Assembly: GCA_019236085.1 (NCBI GenBank) | Contig: JAFAJR010000220.1 | Location: 1 to 10,549, forward strand | Length of the DNA stretch: 10,549 nt | Origin: Candidatus Dormiibacterota bacterium | GTDB taxonomy: Bacteria; Chloroflexota; Dormibacteria; Aeolococcales; Aeolococcaceae | Reading direction: 5' to 3' | In this document: piece after piece, positions 1 to 8,200 of the stretch | Layout of the letters: each line of letters starts with the position of its first letter | Position numbering within the stretch: position 1 is the stretch's first letter | Notes under the pieces: model-generated | Database searches by the model: none | Told to the model about the DNA's origin: nothing | The model's input: only the letters and a program-made list of their open reading frames with translations | Program-made: the position numbers and the translations under genes

Positions 1-339
1 GAGGGCCCAGGCGACCACGCCGCCCCAATCGTGGCCGACGACGTGGAAGCGCGGCCTACCGAGTGCCGCCGCCACGGCGACGGCGTCCTCGACAGGCTCG
101 TCCAGGCGGTACGCCTCGACCCTGCTGGGGCGCGCCCGCCTGCCGTAGCCGCGCTGGTCGATGGCGACGGCCCGGTAGCCGGCGGCCGCGAGCGTCCGCA
201 GCGCCGGTCGCCAGATGGCTGCTGACTGGGGAAACCCGTGCAGCAGCAGCACCAGCTCGCCGCCGGCGGGGCCGTCCACCAGGCCATCGAAGACCAGCCC
301 CCTCGCCTCCACCTCGACTTGCGTGACGGCCATCGGCAT
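1..339 (-). CDS. alpha/beta hydrolase, epoxide-hydrolase-like (C-terminus off the window)
   Basis: Translating the minus strand from the ATG at 339 gives 113 codons open to the window edge. The fragment has the N-terminal half of an alpha/beta-hydrolase fold: the oxyanion-side LLLHGFPQS at residues 31-39, the strand-turn AIDQRGYGRR at 59-68, and the nucleophile elbow VGHDWGG at 101-107. Asp104 in the elbow, rather than Ser, is typical of epoxide hydrolases and haloalkane dehalogenases, in which the Asp attacks the substrate to form an ester intermediate. HGFP is also usual in epoxide hydrolases. The acid and the His of the triad and the cap domain lie outside the window, so the substrate cannot be assigned. 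A second in-frame ATG at 333 (residue 3) is an alternative start. The gene diverges from the thioesterase at 368. There is no clear Shine-Dalgarno sequence. Confidence 0.9.
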   Translation of the reverse strand, partial: MPMAVTQVEVEARGLVFDGLVDGPAGGELVLLLHGFPQSAAIWRPALRTLAAAGYRAVAIDQRGYGRRARPSRVEAYRLDEPVEDAVAVAAALGRPRFHVVGHDWGGVVAWAL

Positions 340-340
340 G

Positions 341-346
341 AGCCTA
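341..346 (-). promoter_or_regulatory. possible -10 box for the hydrolase gene
   Basis: The minus strand reads TAGGCT here, matching the TANNNT pattern of -10 boxes. It ends 7 bases before the second in-frame ATG of the hydrolase (333), the usual -10 to transcription-start distance, so a leaderless transcript starting at that ATG is possible. A six-base pattern this loose is expected often by chance, and no -35 box was recognised. Confidence 0.2.
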
Positions 347-367
347 CCAGCGGGTCGGCGGCCACCG

Positions 368-1162
368 ATGGCACCATCGCTCGCCGTGACCGGCGCGCTC
401 TACACCGCCGACGGCGACAGCTTCGTGCCCAGCGAGCACACCCGTGGTCCGTGGGACCCCGCGGCCCAGCATGCCGGACCGCCCGCCGCCCTTCTGGGAC
501 GAGCCTTCGAGCTGTTGCCCAGTGACGGCCCCTCGCTGGTGGTGCGTGTGACAGTCGACCTGCTGCGACCCGTGCCGCTGCAGCCGCTCCAGGTGGCGGC
601 CGAGGTCGAGCGTCCGGGGCGCCGCACCCAGCTGCTCCGCGGCACCATCTCCGCCGGCGGGGTCGAGCTGGCCAGGGCCAGGGCGGTCCGGATGCGGCGC
701 TCGAGCAACAGATTCTCCGGCGGGACCGGCGCAACCGAGGCGCCCGCTCCCTCGGCGTCGGTGCCGTTCGAACCCGCAGATGCAGGCCCGGCGTTCCACC
801 TCACCGGGGTCGAGATGCGCTTCGCCGCCGGCAGCTTCGAGGAGCTGGGACCGTCGTTCGTCTGGATCCGCCTGCGGGTCCCGCTGGTCGAGGGCGAGGC
901 GCCGTCGCCACTGCAGCGGGCACTGGCCGCCGCCGACTTCGGCAACGGCGTGTCGGCGGTGCTCGACTGGGAGCACCACCTGTTCATCAACGCCGATCTC
1001 ACGGTGCACCTGTTGCGGCCACCGGAGGGCGAGTGGGTGGCGCTGAACGCACGCTCCTGGCTTGACGCCGGCGGCACGGGCCTCGCGCACTCGGTGTTGC
1101 ACGACACAGCCGGTCCCTGTGGCCTGGCTGTGCAATCGCTGCTGGTGGACCGGCGCCGCTGA
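368..1162 (+). CDS. acyl-CoA thioesterase, double-hotdog (4HBT_3 / TesB-like) family
   Basis: The product is 264 residues from ATG 368, a normal size for two fused hotdog domains. The N-terminal hotdog carries the family-typical HTRGPWDPAAQHAGPPAAL (residues 24-42) and VTVDLLRPVP (61-70). The C-terminal hotdog carries ADFGNG (189-194), INADLTVHLLRPPEGEW (207-223) and AVQSLLV (254-260). By analogy with E. coli TesB, Asp190, Thr212 and Gln256 would be the catalytic trio that activates water to cut the acyl-CoA thioester. Residues 111-140 form a Ser/Ala/Pro-rich linker. ATG 338 is in frame but would overlap the divergent hydrolase start and add ten residues lacking family similarity, so 368 is preferred. 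The phosphoketolase gene follows 44 bases downstream on the same strand and may be co-transcribed. The acyl chain preferred is unknown. Confidence 0.85.
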   Translation: MAPSLAVTGALYTADGDSFVPSEHTRGPWDPAAQHAGPPAALLGRAFELLPSDGPSLVVRVTVDLLRPVPLQPLQVAAEVERPGRRTQLLRGTISAGGVELARARAVRMRRSSNRFSGGTGATEAPAPSASVPFEPADAGPAFHLTGVEMRFAAGSFEELGPSFVWIRLRVPLVEGEAPSPLQRALAAADFGNGVSAVLDWEHHLFINADLTVHLLRPPEGEWVALNARSWLDAGGTGLAHSVLHDTAGPCGLAVQSLLVDRRR

Positions 1163-1206
1163 GGCGGCGGCGACGCGGACTCCGCCCGGCTCGGCATCAT
1201 CAACCC

Positions 1207-3555
1207 GTGGCGGCCGACGTGCGAGCGATGCTCGACTACTGGAAGGCGGCGAACTTCCTGACCGTGGGCCAGATCTACCTCGCCGACAACCCGCTGCTGC
1301 GCGAGCCGCTGCGGGCCGAGCAGATCAAGCCGCGGCTGCTGGGCCACTGGGGCACCTCGCCCGGTCTGAGCCTGGTGTACGTGCAGCTCAACCGGCTCAT
1401 CCGGGAACGGGACGTCGACGCGCTCTTCATAGCCGGCCCTGGCCATGGCGGCCCGGCGGTGGTGGCCAATGTCTACCTCGAGGGCACCTATTCGGAGATC
1501 TACCCCGAGGTCTCCCAGGACCTCGCCGTTTTTCGCCGCTTGGTCCGCCAGTTCTCCACCCCCGGCGGCATCCCCAGCCACGTCAGCGTGCCAACACCCG
1601 GCTCGATTCACGAGGGCGGCGAGCTCGGCTATGCCCTGATTCACGCGTTCGGCGCCGCGTTCGACAACCCGGACCTGCTGGTCGCCTGCGTGATCGGCGA
1701 CGGTGAAGCCGAGACCGGACCGCTCGAGGGGTCGTGGAAGGGAATCCGTTTCCTCAACCCCCGGCGCGACGGGGCGGTGCTGCCCATCCTGCACCTCAAC
1801 GAGAACAAGATCTCGGGTCCGACGGTCCTGGGCCGGGCCGCGGACTCGTCGGTGCTCGCCCTGCTCGCGGCGCACGGCTACGCGGTGACCGAGGTGGCCG
1901 GAGCGGAGCCGGGGGCCGTGTTCGAAGAGTTCGCCGGGGTGCTCGACACAGCGCATCAGCGAATCCGGGAGATCCAGGCAGACGCCCGCGGACGAGAGTC
2001 GTCAGTGGCGTCGGTGCCCCCCTGGCCGGCCATCGTGCTGCGCACCCCCAAGGGCTGGACCGGGCCACGCGAGGTGGACGGGCTGCGCATCGAGGGGACC
2101 TGGCGGGCCCACCAGGTGCCGATCACCGACGTCGCCACCAACCCCGGGCACCTGCGTCTGCTCGAGGAATGGATGCTCTCCTACGAGCCGGAGCGACTCT
2201 TCGACGCCGCCGGGCGCCTGGTCGAGCCGCTGCGGGCCCTGGCCCCGGAGGGTGACCGCCGCATGGGGGCCAGCCCGCACGCCAACGGCGGCCGCCTCGC
2301 CAAGCCGCTGACGCTTCCCGACGTGCGGCCGTACACCCTGGAGGTGGCGGACCCAGGCCGCCTCAGTGAAGAGAACACCCAGCGTCTGGGCCAGCTGCTT
2401 CGTGACATCTTCGTCCAGAACTCGCAGGAGGCGAACTTCCGCCTGTTCTGCCCCGACGAGACCAACTCCAACCGTCTCGGCGCCGTCTTCGAGGTGGAGA
2501 ACCGCTGCCTCATGGAGCCCACAGCCCCGGATGACGTGAGCGTGTCACCCGACGGCCGCGTCATGGAGGTGCTCTCCGAGCACAACTGCCAGGGGTGGCT
2601 CGAGGGCTACACACTCAGCGGACGCCACGGCCTGTTCGCCACCTACGAGGCCTTCGCAATGGTCTCAGCGTCGATGGCGGTGCAGCACACGAAATGGCTC
2701 GAGGCGGCGCGCTCGCTGGACTGGCGGCTCCCAGTCCCGTCACTCAACGTGCTGCTCACCTCCACCTGCTGGCGCAACGACCACAACGGTTTCAGCCACC
2801 AGGGGCCTGGCCTCATCGACACCATGATCTCGATGAGCGGCGAGGTGGTGCGCGTGTACCTGCCGCCAGACTCGAACTGCCTCATCTCCATAGCGAACCA
2901 CTGCTTTCGCAGCAAGGACCACGTCAACCTCATCGTCATCGACAAGCAGCTGCATCTGCAGTACCTGGATTTCGCGGCGGCGGACGAGCACTGTGCACGC
3001 GGCGCCTCAGCCTGGGAATGGGCGAGCACATCGAACGAGGGCGAGCCCGACGTTGTGATGGCCTGCGCCGGCGACGTCCCTACCCTGGAAGCGCTCGCCG
3101 CCACAGCGCTGCTGCGTGAGCACGTGCCGCAGCTCCGGGTGCGCTTCGTCAACGTCGTCGACTTGATGTGCCTGTTCCCGCCGAGCGAGCATCCCCACGG
3201 ACTTCCCGACGGGGCGTTCGCCTCGCTGTTCGGTGAGCGCGCAGAGGTGGTGTTCGCCTTTCATGGGTACGCCAGGGCGCTGCACCAACTGCTGCACGGA
3301 CGGCCCAACGACCAGCGGTACCATGTGCACGGTTTCCGCGAGCAGGGCACCACCACCACGCCGTTCGACATGGTGGTGCTCAACGAGATGAGCCGGTATC
3401 ACCTGGCGATGCAGGCGCTGCGCCGCGTGGACCGTCCGCTGCCGGGCAGCGCGCACCTCATCCAGTACTGCAACGACATGCTGCAGCGGCATCATCGCTA
3501 CGTGCGCGAGCATCTCGAGGACATGCCTGAGGTGCGCGACTGGGCCTGGCAGTGA
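1207..3555 (+). CDS. xfp: phosphoketolase (xylulose-5-phosphate/fructose-6-phosphate)
   Basis: This 782-residue cytosolic thiamine-diphosphate enzyme cleaves xylulose-5-P (often also fructose-6-P) with phosphate into acetyl-phosphate plus glyceraldehyde-3-P (or erythrose-4-P). It has full family length. GHWGTSPG (His47), AGPGHGGP (His80), GGIPSH (His125) and RAHQVP (His302) match the active-site histidines known from bifidobacterial enzymes. GDGEAETGPLEG (164-175) with LHLNENK (195-201) forms the ThDP/Mg site. Also present are PDETNSNR (416-423), VLSEHNCQGWLEGY with Glu458, and NDHNGFSHQGPG with His531. Two positions are unusual: LNENK replaces the common LNGYK, and SWKGIRFLNP replaces a segment that usually has HSNK or QSNK. 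GTG 1207 is the most upstream start available in this frame. It lacks a recognisable Shine-Dalgarno, and the N-terminus is about 17 residues shorter than the Bifidobacterium longum enzyme. Acetate kinase follows after 10 bases. Confidence 0.95.
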   Translation: MAADVRAMLDYWKAANFLTVGQIYLADNPLLREPLRAEQIKPRLLGHWGTSPGLSLVYVQLNRLIRERDVDALFIAGPGHGGPAVVANVYLEGTYSEIYPEVSQDLAVFRRLVRQFSTPGGIPSHVSVPTPGSIHEGGELGYALIHAFGAAFDNPDLLVACVIGDGEAETGPLEGSWKGIRFLNPRRDGAVLPILHLNENKISGPTVLGRAADSSVLALLAAHGYAVTEVAGAEPGAVFEEFAGVLDTAHQRIREIQADARGRESSVASVPPWPAIVLRTPKGWTGPREVDGLRIEGTWRAHQVPITDVATNPGHLRLLEEWMLSYEPERLFDAAGRLVEPLRALAPEGDRRMGASPHANGGRLAKPLTLPDVRPYTLEVADPGRLSEENTQRLGQLLRDIFVQNSQEANFRLFCPDETNSNRLGAVFEVENRCLMEPTAPDDVSVSPDGRVMEVLSEHNCQGWLEGYTLSGRHGLFATYEAFAMVSASMAVQHTKWLEAARSLDWRLPVPSLNVLLTSTCWRNDHNGFSHQGPGLIDTMISMSGEVVRVYLPPDSNCLISIANHCFRSKDHVNLIVIDKQLHLQYLDFAAADEHCARGASAWEWASTSNEGEPDVVMACAGDVPTLEALAATALLREHVPQLRVRFVNVVDLMCLFPPSEHPHGLPDGAFASLFGERAEVVFAFHGYARALHQLLHGRPNDQRYHVHGFREQGTTTTPFDMVVLNEMSRYHLAMQALRRVDRPLPGSAHLIQYCNDMLQRHHRYVREHLEDMPEVRDWAWQ

Positions 3556-3562
3556 AGGGGAG
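3555..3562 (+). promoter_or_regulatory. ribosome binding site of ackA
   Basis: AAGGGGAG lies just after the phosphoketolase stop, about 5 bases from the core of the site to GTG 3566. It is one of the few clear Shine-Dalgarno sequences in the window. It supports the GTG start and translation of ackA from a shared xfp-ackA message. Confidence 0.6.
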
Positions 3563-3565
3563 TCC

Positions 3566-4585
3566 GTGCGCATCCTCGCGGTGAACGCCGGCTCTACCAG
3601 CCTGAAGGTGAGCGTCATCGGCGATGCTGACGAGACGGTGCACCAGAGCGCCGCCGGCGCGGCGCCGGCCGATGCGTCCGCTGCGGTGGACCGGGTCCTC
3701 GCCGACGTGGGCGAGGTCGACGCCGTGTGCCATCGGATCGTGCATGGAGGTCGCTTCCTGCACGAAGCCGTGGTGGTCGACGACTCCGTCCGTGCGCAGC
3801 TCGACGACGCAGCCCTGCTGGCGCCGTTGCACGACCCGGCGGCGCTGCGAATCCTCGACAGCTTGCGCGCGCGGTTGCCGGTGCCGGCCGTCGCGTGCTT
3901 CGACACGTCGTTCCACGCACGCATGCCGGACGCGGCGTCGACCTATGCGGTGCCGGCAGCGTGGCGGGAAGCCGGCGTTCGCCGGTACGGCTTCCACGGT
4001 CTCTCCTGTGCCTGGTCGCTGCGCCAGGCGGCGACGCTCTTGCAGCGCGATGCGTCGTCCCTGCACATCATCGTCGCGCATCTCGGCGGCGGCTGTTCGG
4101 TGACAGCGGTGCGCGATGGTCACGGCGTCGACACCACAATGGGATTCAGTCCGCTCGAGGGATTGGTGATGGCCACTCGCAGCGGCAGCATCGACGCGGC
4201 GGCGGTGCTGTGGCTGCAGCAGCAGCGCGGCCTCAGCGCCACTGAGCTCGGCACAGCCCTGGAGCGACAGTCAGGGGTGCTTGCGCTGAGCGGCAGCAAC
4301 GACATGAGCGAGATTCTTCGCCGCTGCGAATCCGGTGACGCGGCTGCATGCGTGGCGGTGGACGTGTTCGTGCACCGCCTGCGCAGCGCGATCGGTGGCG
4401 CTGCGATGTCACTCGAGCGTGTTGACTGTATCGTTTTCACCGGCGGCATCGGTGAGAACGCTGCGGTGATCCGCGAGCGTGCCGTCACCGGTTTTGCACC
4501 GTCAGGTGTTGTGCCGCCTGTGCTGACCGTGCATGCCCGAGAGGACCTGCAGATGGCAGCGGAGACGCGCCGGCTGCTCAGCTGA
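3566..4585 (+). CDS. ackA: acetate kinase, compact form
   Basis: This enzyme transfers phosphate between acetyl-phosphate and ADP to give acetate and ATP, the natural partner of phosphoketolase directly upstream. Signature segments appear in order: AVNAGSTSLK (5-14; Asn7, Ser10, Ser12, Lys14), HRIVHGG with Arg57, LAPLHDPA with His89, CFDTSFHARMP with Asp113, RRYGFHGLS with His144, HLGGGCSV (172-179), TTMGFSPLEGLVMATRSGSID with Arg205, and FTGGIGENA with Glu297. These match the ASKHA active-site residues known from Methanosarcina acetate kinase, so activity is expected. It has 339 residues against roughly 400 in the family. The missing residues fall in the region after the first strand-turn and between GIGEN and the C-terminal helix. 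HGLSC replaces the usual HGTSH. The stop codon overlaps the convergent DinB/TPR gene by 8 bases. A propionate kinase activity cannot be excluded. Confidence 0.93.
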   Translation: MRILAVNAGSTSLKVSVIGDADETVHQSAAGAAPADASAAVDRVLADVGEVDAVCHRIVHGGRFLHEAVVVDDSVRAQLDDAALLAPLHDPAALRILDSLRARLPVPAVACFDTSFHARMPDAASTYAVPAAWREAGVRRYGFHGLSCAWSLRQAATLLQRDASSLHIIVAHLGGGCSVTAVRDGHGVDTTMGFSPLEGLVMATRSGSIDAAAVLWLQQQRGLSATELGTALERQSGVLALSGSNDMSEILRRCESGDAAACVAVDVFVHRLRSAIGGAAMSLERVDCIVFTGGIGENAAVIRERAVTGFAPSGVVPPVLTVHAREDLQMAAETRRLLS

Positions 4586-4586
4586 G
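4577..4586. other. palindrome holding two convergent stop codons
   Basis: CTCAGCTGAG is a perfect 10-base palindrome. It contains the TGA of ackA (4583-4585, plus) and the TGA of the DinB/TPR gene (4578-4580, minus), so the coding ends overlap by 8 bases. No intergenic room remains for an ordinary hairpin-plus-U terminator for either gene. Confidence 0.85.
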
Positions 4587-5285
4587 GAGCTCGGCCATTC
4601 CCGGGTCCGCACGCACGGGGTCGAGGTCGGTGTCGGTGCGTGCAAAGCTGCGCAGCTCGGGCCGGGCCTGCAGCGCTCGGCGCAGCAGCGGCAACGCCTC
4701 CGTGATCCTGCCGCTCCTGGCGTAATGGCAAGCGAGGTTGTACGCGGCGGTGGCGACGGCCAGGGAGTCGTGGCAGTGACGTTCGACGACCTCGAATCCC
4801 CACTGAGCTGCGCGGTCTGCGGCGCCGGCGTCACCGTGCTGCGCATGCCAGTACCCCAGGTGCTCGGCGACGTGGCCGCAGCCGTAGCCCAGCAAAACGG
4901 TCCACACCGGACCGGCGCCGTCGCGACGGCGGTGCAGCGCATCTGCAGGCAGGGCTTCGAGGGTGGCAATGAGGGTCGCGTAGGTTGACGCTGAATACTG
5001 ACGGACCGCGGCGGCGCCGGCCTCGCGGTTCGCCAGGAACACTGCGTCGTTGTACGCGTCAATGTCGCCGACGGGCGGGGACTCCGAGCCGCCGGCCGCG
5101 TTGCTCAGCACCGTCACAGCGTGCTCGCGCCAGGCTGCGAGGTGCGCCACGTGATCCTTGGCCGACCATGGCTCCCCGGTATCGGTGACGCCGTCGGCGC
5201 AGAGGCAGACCAGCTGCTGCTCGGCCGCTTCTGCTTCACGCAACGTCGCCGCGAGCTCCTCGCGCAGGCCGGAATCGTTGTTCAC
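4578..5285 (-). CDS. DinB-fold protein with C-terminal TPR segment
   Basis: The 235-residue product reads from GTG 5285. Residues 1-150 look like a DinB/maleylpyruvate-isomerase-type four-helix bundle, with PWSAKDHVAHLAAWREH (39-55) near the N-terminus and GHVAEHLGYW (137-146) near its end. His48, His138 and His142 are candidate metal ligands; which of them bind metal was not determined. Members of this fold include metal-dependent thiol S-transferases as well as many uncharacterised proteins. Residues 160-235 resemble a TPR unit, with AATAAYNLACHYARSG-like helix pairing and ITEALPLLRRALQARPEL (194-211), closing with an acidic DTDLDPVRADP tail common in bacterial TPR proteins. The start overlaps the nuclease/helicase stop in GTGA and has no Shine-Dalgarno of its own, so it is probably made by translational coupling. 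The function is unknown. The longer open frame upstream to 5837 is antisense-like spill into the helicase gene and is not used. Confidence 0.8.
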   Translation of the reverse strand: MNNDSGLREELAATLREAEAAEQQLVCLCADGVTDTGEPWSAKDHVAHLAAWREHAVTVLSNAAGGSESPPVGDIDAYNDAVFLANREAGAAAVRQYSASTYATLIATLEALPADALHRRRDGAGPVWTVLLGYGCGHVAEHLGYWHAQHGDAGAADRAAQWGFEVVERHCHDSLAVATAAYNLACHYARSGRITEALPLLRRALQARPELRSFARTDTDLDPVRADPGMAELLS

Positions 5286-8200
5286 GGGACCAGCGCCAGC
5301 TGCCGGGACCCGCATGCAGTCCATGCCGGCGCAGCCTGCACGAAACGGCACAGGGCGTTGACCAGCCGCATCTGCTCCGGCGTGCGGCAGCGGGCCTTGA
5401 GCAACTCCGGCGAATACACCAGCACGGCGAGACACCGCGCCCTCGACAGCGCGACGTTCATGCGGTTCAGGCTGAAGAGAAACTCGAGGTTGCGCGGCAG
5501 ATCCTCGGTGCTCGAGGTCGCCATGCTGAAGACGCTCACGGCAGCTTCGCGTCCCTGGAACTTGTCGACTGTGCCCACGCGGGCACCGTCCGGAAGGAGG
5601 CTGCTCAGGCAGGCGACGTGCGCGTTGTACGGCGCGACAACCAGCAGGTCTTCGAGGCTCAGCGTGCGCGGAGCGCCGTCGCTCGCGATCCACGGCAGGC
5701 CCAGCAACGAGTCGACAATCGCCCGCACCGCCCGTGCTTCCTCGATTGAAGCTGTGCGGTTGCCGTCGTGCGGCACAGCGCAGCCGCGAATGCCCTGCAA
5801 CGGACCATCGGACGACACGATGTGCTGTTCCGCGCATGACGCGTCGGGGTGCAGGCGTCCCTCATAAAAGGCACTCGACACGAAGGTGCACAGCGACTCC
5901 GTCATCCGGCGGGTGGTCTCGAGAAACAGACCGCGATTCGCGGGCATCGTGATGTCGTCGCCGAGATAGTGTTCCAAGGCCGACGCGGCAGCGCCGTCGG
6001 GATGGATGCCGTGCACCACCTGGCGGAGCTGGCGCGGGTCGCCGAGCAGGACCAGGTGACGCGCGCATCGGCTGGCTGCCAGCACGTCGGCGAGCGACAT
6101 CTGTCCCGCCTCATCGACGATGAGGGTGTCGAACATGCGCCGCATCCGCGTGTGGGCGAAGAGCCATGTGGTGCCGCCGACAACGTCCACGTCGCAGTCT
6201 GCGAGGGCTTCGGCAACTTGCTCGGTGTTGGAGAAAACACGCAGGTCCTCGGCGGTGCAGCGCGTGGTTTCGTCACGGCCCACGCGCTGGCCGACGACGA
6301 CCGGCAGCGAAGCCTCGGAGCGCGCCCGGCACACCTCGTCCAGGAAACCGCTTATTGCCCTGTGGCTCAGCGCCGTCACCCCGACGGCGCCGTGAGCGGC
6401 TCGCGCCAGCGCGATGCGCGCGCCGAGGTGTGTTTTGCCGGAACCCGGCGGGCCCTGCACCGGAAGACAGATGGCGTCGTTCTGCTCGAGCAACCGCACG
6501 GCCGCCTGCAGTGGCGACTCGCCGGCCCGGCGCAGCGACGACCCGTCGACCGACGGAGCGTCGGCGAACAGCAGAGACCGCGCTGCGTGCCACTCCGGCG
6601 GTACGTCGAACCCGGCCGCGATCACCTCGCCGGCGAGCTCCGCCACGGCTGCCGGCTGCACGTCCGCCCTCACCGGGAACCCGGGCGCCAGGAACCGCGG
6701 GGTGCCGAGCGCGCGCTGTCCTTCACTGCGCTGCAACACCACCACGCCGGCAGTGCTGTCGAGGCCCACCACGCGTCCGGTGGTGCCGCCGCGCCGCCCG
6801 TCGGGGCCGGCGGCGCAGGGGTCGTCCACCCGGTCCCCCTCGCCGATGCGATGTTCCTGCGGCGCGAAGCGGTAGCGCTCCAGCGGCTTGCCCCCGTCGT
6901 CCATCTCCTCACCCACGAAGGTGACCGGGCCGAGCACGTCGCGGTCGTCGGCCAGCTCCTCCTCGGTGAGCTCGCGGCGGCGGTAGAAGCTCCAGAGTGC
7001 TGACTTCTCCTCGCGGTGGTGATACCCGACGAGCTGGGCGAGGAGCCACCGCGCCGCGCCGTCCGCCGAGCCATGGCCCGGTTCATCGGGCACGCCCTCC
7101 ACCAGGTCACCTCGGAGCCGCTCCTCGGCAAGAGTCCGTTCCCCGGCCTCGCGCTGAGAGTCGCTGAGCTCTCCAGCCTCCGGCGGCCGCGCCAGCACCG
7201 TCCCCAGCTCGTCCTCCATCACTGCGCGCTGGTCCTCCAGCCACTCGCGCAGCCGGGCAGTCGAACGGCAGTCCGCCTCGTTGTAGTCGACGATCTGCTG
7301 CAGCAGCGCAGGGTCACGCGACGCCACGTCGTCGCCGCTGAGCCGCCAGCGTTCGTACACGACGACGCTCTCCATCGCATCCGCCACGTCGGCGCTGCGC
7401 GCCGGCTGGTACAGCAGCTCCACCTGCTTCAGCCCGTACCTCTCCGTCGACAGCCTGATCCCCTGCCGCACCACGCGGTACAGGTCGACCAGCACACCGC
7501 CGCGCAGCAGGTCGTCTACCTCGTTCTCGCGGGTGCCATACCGGCTCATCAACCTCAACAGCGCCGAGCGTTCGTACGGTGCGTAGTGATAGACGTGCAT
7601 GCCGGGATGCGCGGCCCGCCGGTCGCGCACCCAATCGACGAACGACTCGAATGCACGCCTCTCGTCGCCGGGAGAGTGTCCCTCCCAGCACCGGTAGCGC
7701 TCCACCCCGTCCGCGTCCCGGTAGGCCGCGCCGAACAGGTACTCGTGGGACTCGTCGCCGTACCACGGGTCGCCTTCGATGTCGAAGAAGACGTCGCCAG
7801 GTGACGGCAGTGGCAGCGCGCACAGCCCGAATCCGGGCTCCAGCTCCCCGAGCAGCTCGTGACGGGGAGTCCCGTTCGGATGATGGCCTTCGCTCTGCAG
7901 CCGGGCCTGTTCGCGCAGCGCCGCGAGCGTGGCGGGCTGCAGTCGCGGCACCTCGAACTCGGCCCCGACAGTGCCGAGCGCTGCCACCGTCGTGACTCCT
8001 GCCATCTGCAGGCGGCGCACCTGATCCGAGCGGATGCGCGCCACCAGCGAGACGTGGTCGTCAGCGTGGCGCTGCTGGTCGCAGCGGCGGGCGAACTGGC
8101 AAATGCCGCAATGGCCGACGCGGTTCGGGTAAGTTCCGGCGAATCCGGCGTCGGCGCCGGCACGCAGGCGGCGACGCATCGTGTCGTGATATGCGGCGTA

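Noticed and set aside
239..255. CAG-rich run as a short tandem repeat
   Set aside because: It is the complement of a run of Leu CTG codons in the hydrolase strand LVLLLHG and needs no further explanation.
766..773. GTTCGAAC palindrome as a possible SOS/LexA box
   Set aside because: Actinobacterial SOS boxes have the order CGAAC-N4-GTTCG. This short reversed palindrome lies inside the thioesterase coding region and codes for family-consistent residues. No LexA box was found before the nuclease/helicase operon either.
1163..1206. Terminator or operator between the thioesterase and phosphoketolase genes
   Set aside because: Only a 5+5 inverted repeat with a one-base centre (GCGGA-C-TCCGC, 1175-1185) is visible. 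It cannot form a hairpin and no T-run follows.
400..1956. 518-codon open frame on the minus strand, and a 263-codon frame at 344-1135
   Set aside because: Both run antisense to the thioesterase and phosphoketolase, whose protein signatures are unambiguous. The predicted products are low-complexity His/Arg/Gln-rich sequences typical of complementary frames in GC-rich genes.
4581..5837. Extended version of the DinB/TPR protein (419 residues) with an Arg-rich N-terminal part
   Set aside because: The upstream part lies wholly inside the helicase gene in another frame and looks like frame-shifted sequence. The GTGA junction at 5282-5285 gives a natural start and a protein of sensible domain size.
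5849..7003. 384-codon plus-strand frame, with a further 313-codon frame at 7859-8800
   Set aside because: They are antisense to the nuclease/helicase gene, where motifs such as Walker A and DEAG are clear. The antisense products show no recognisable domain.
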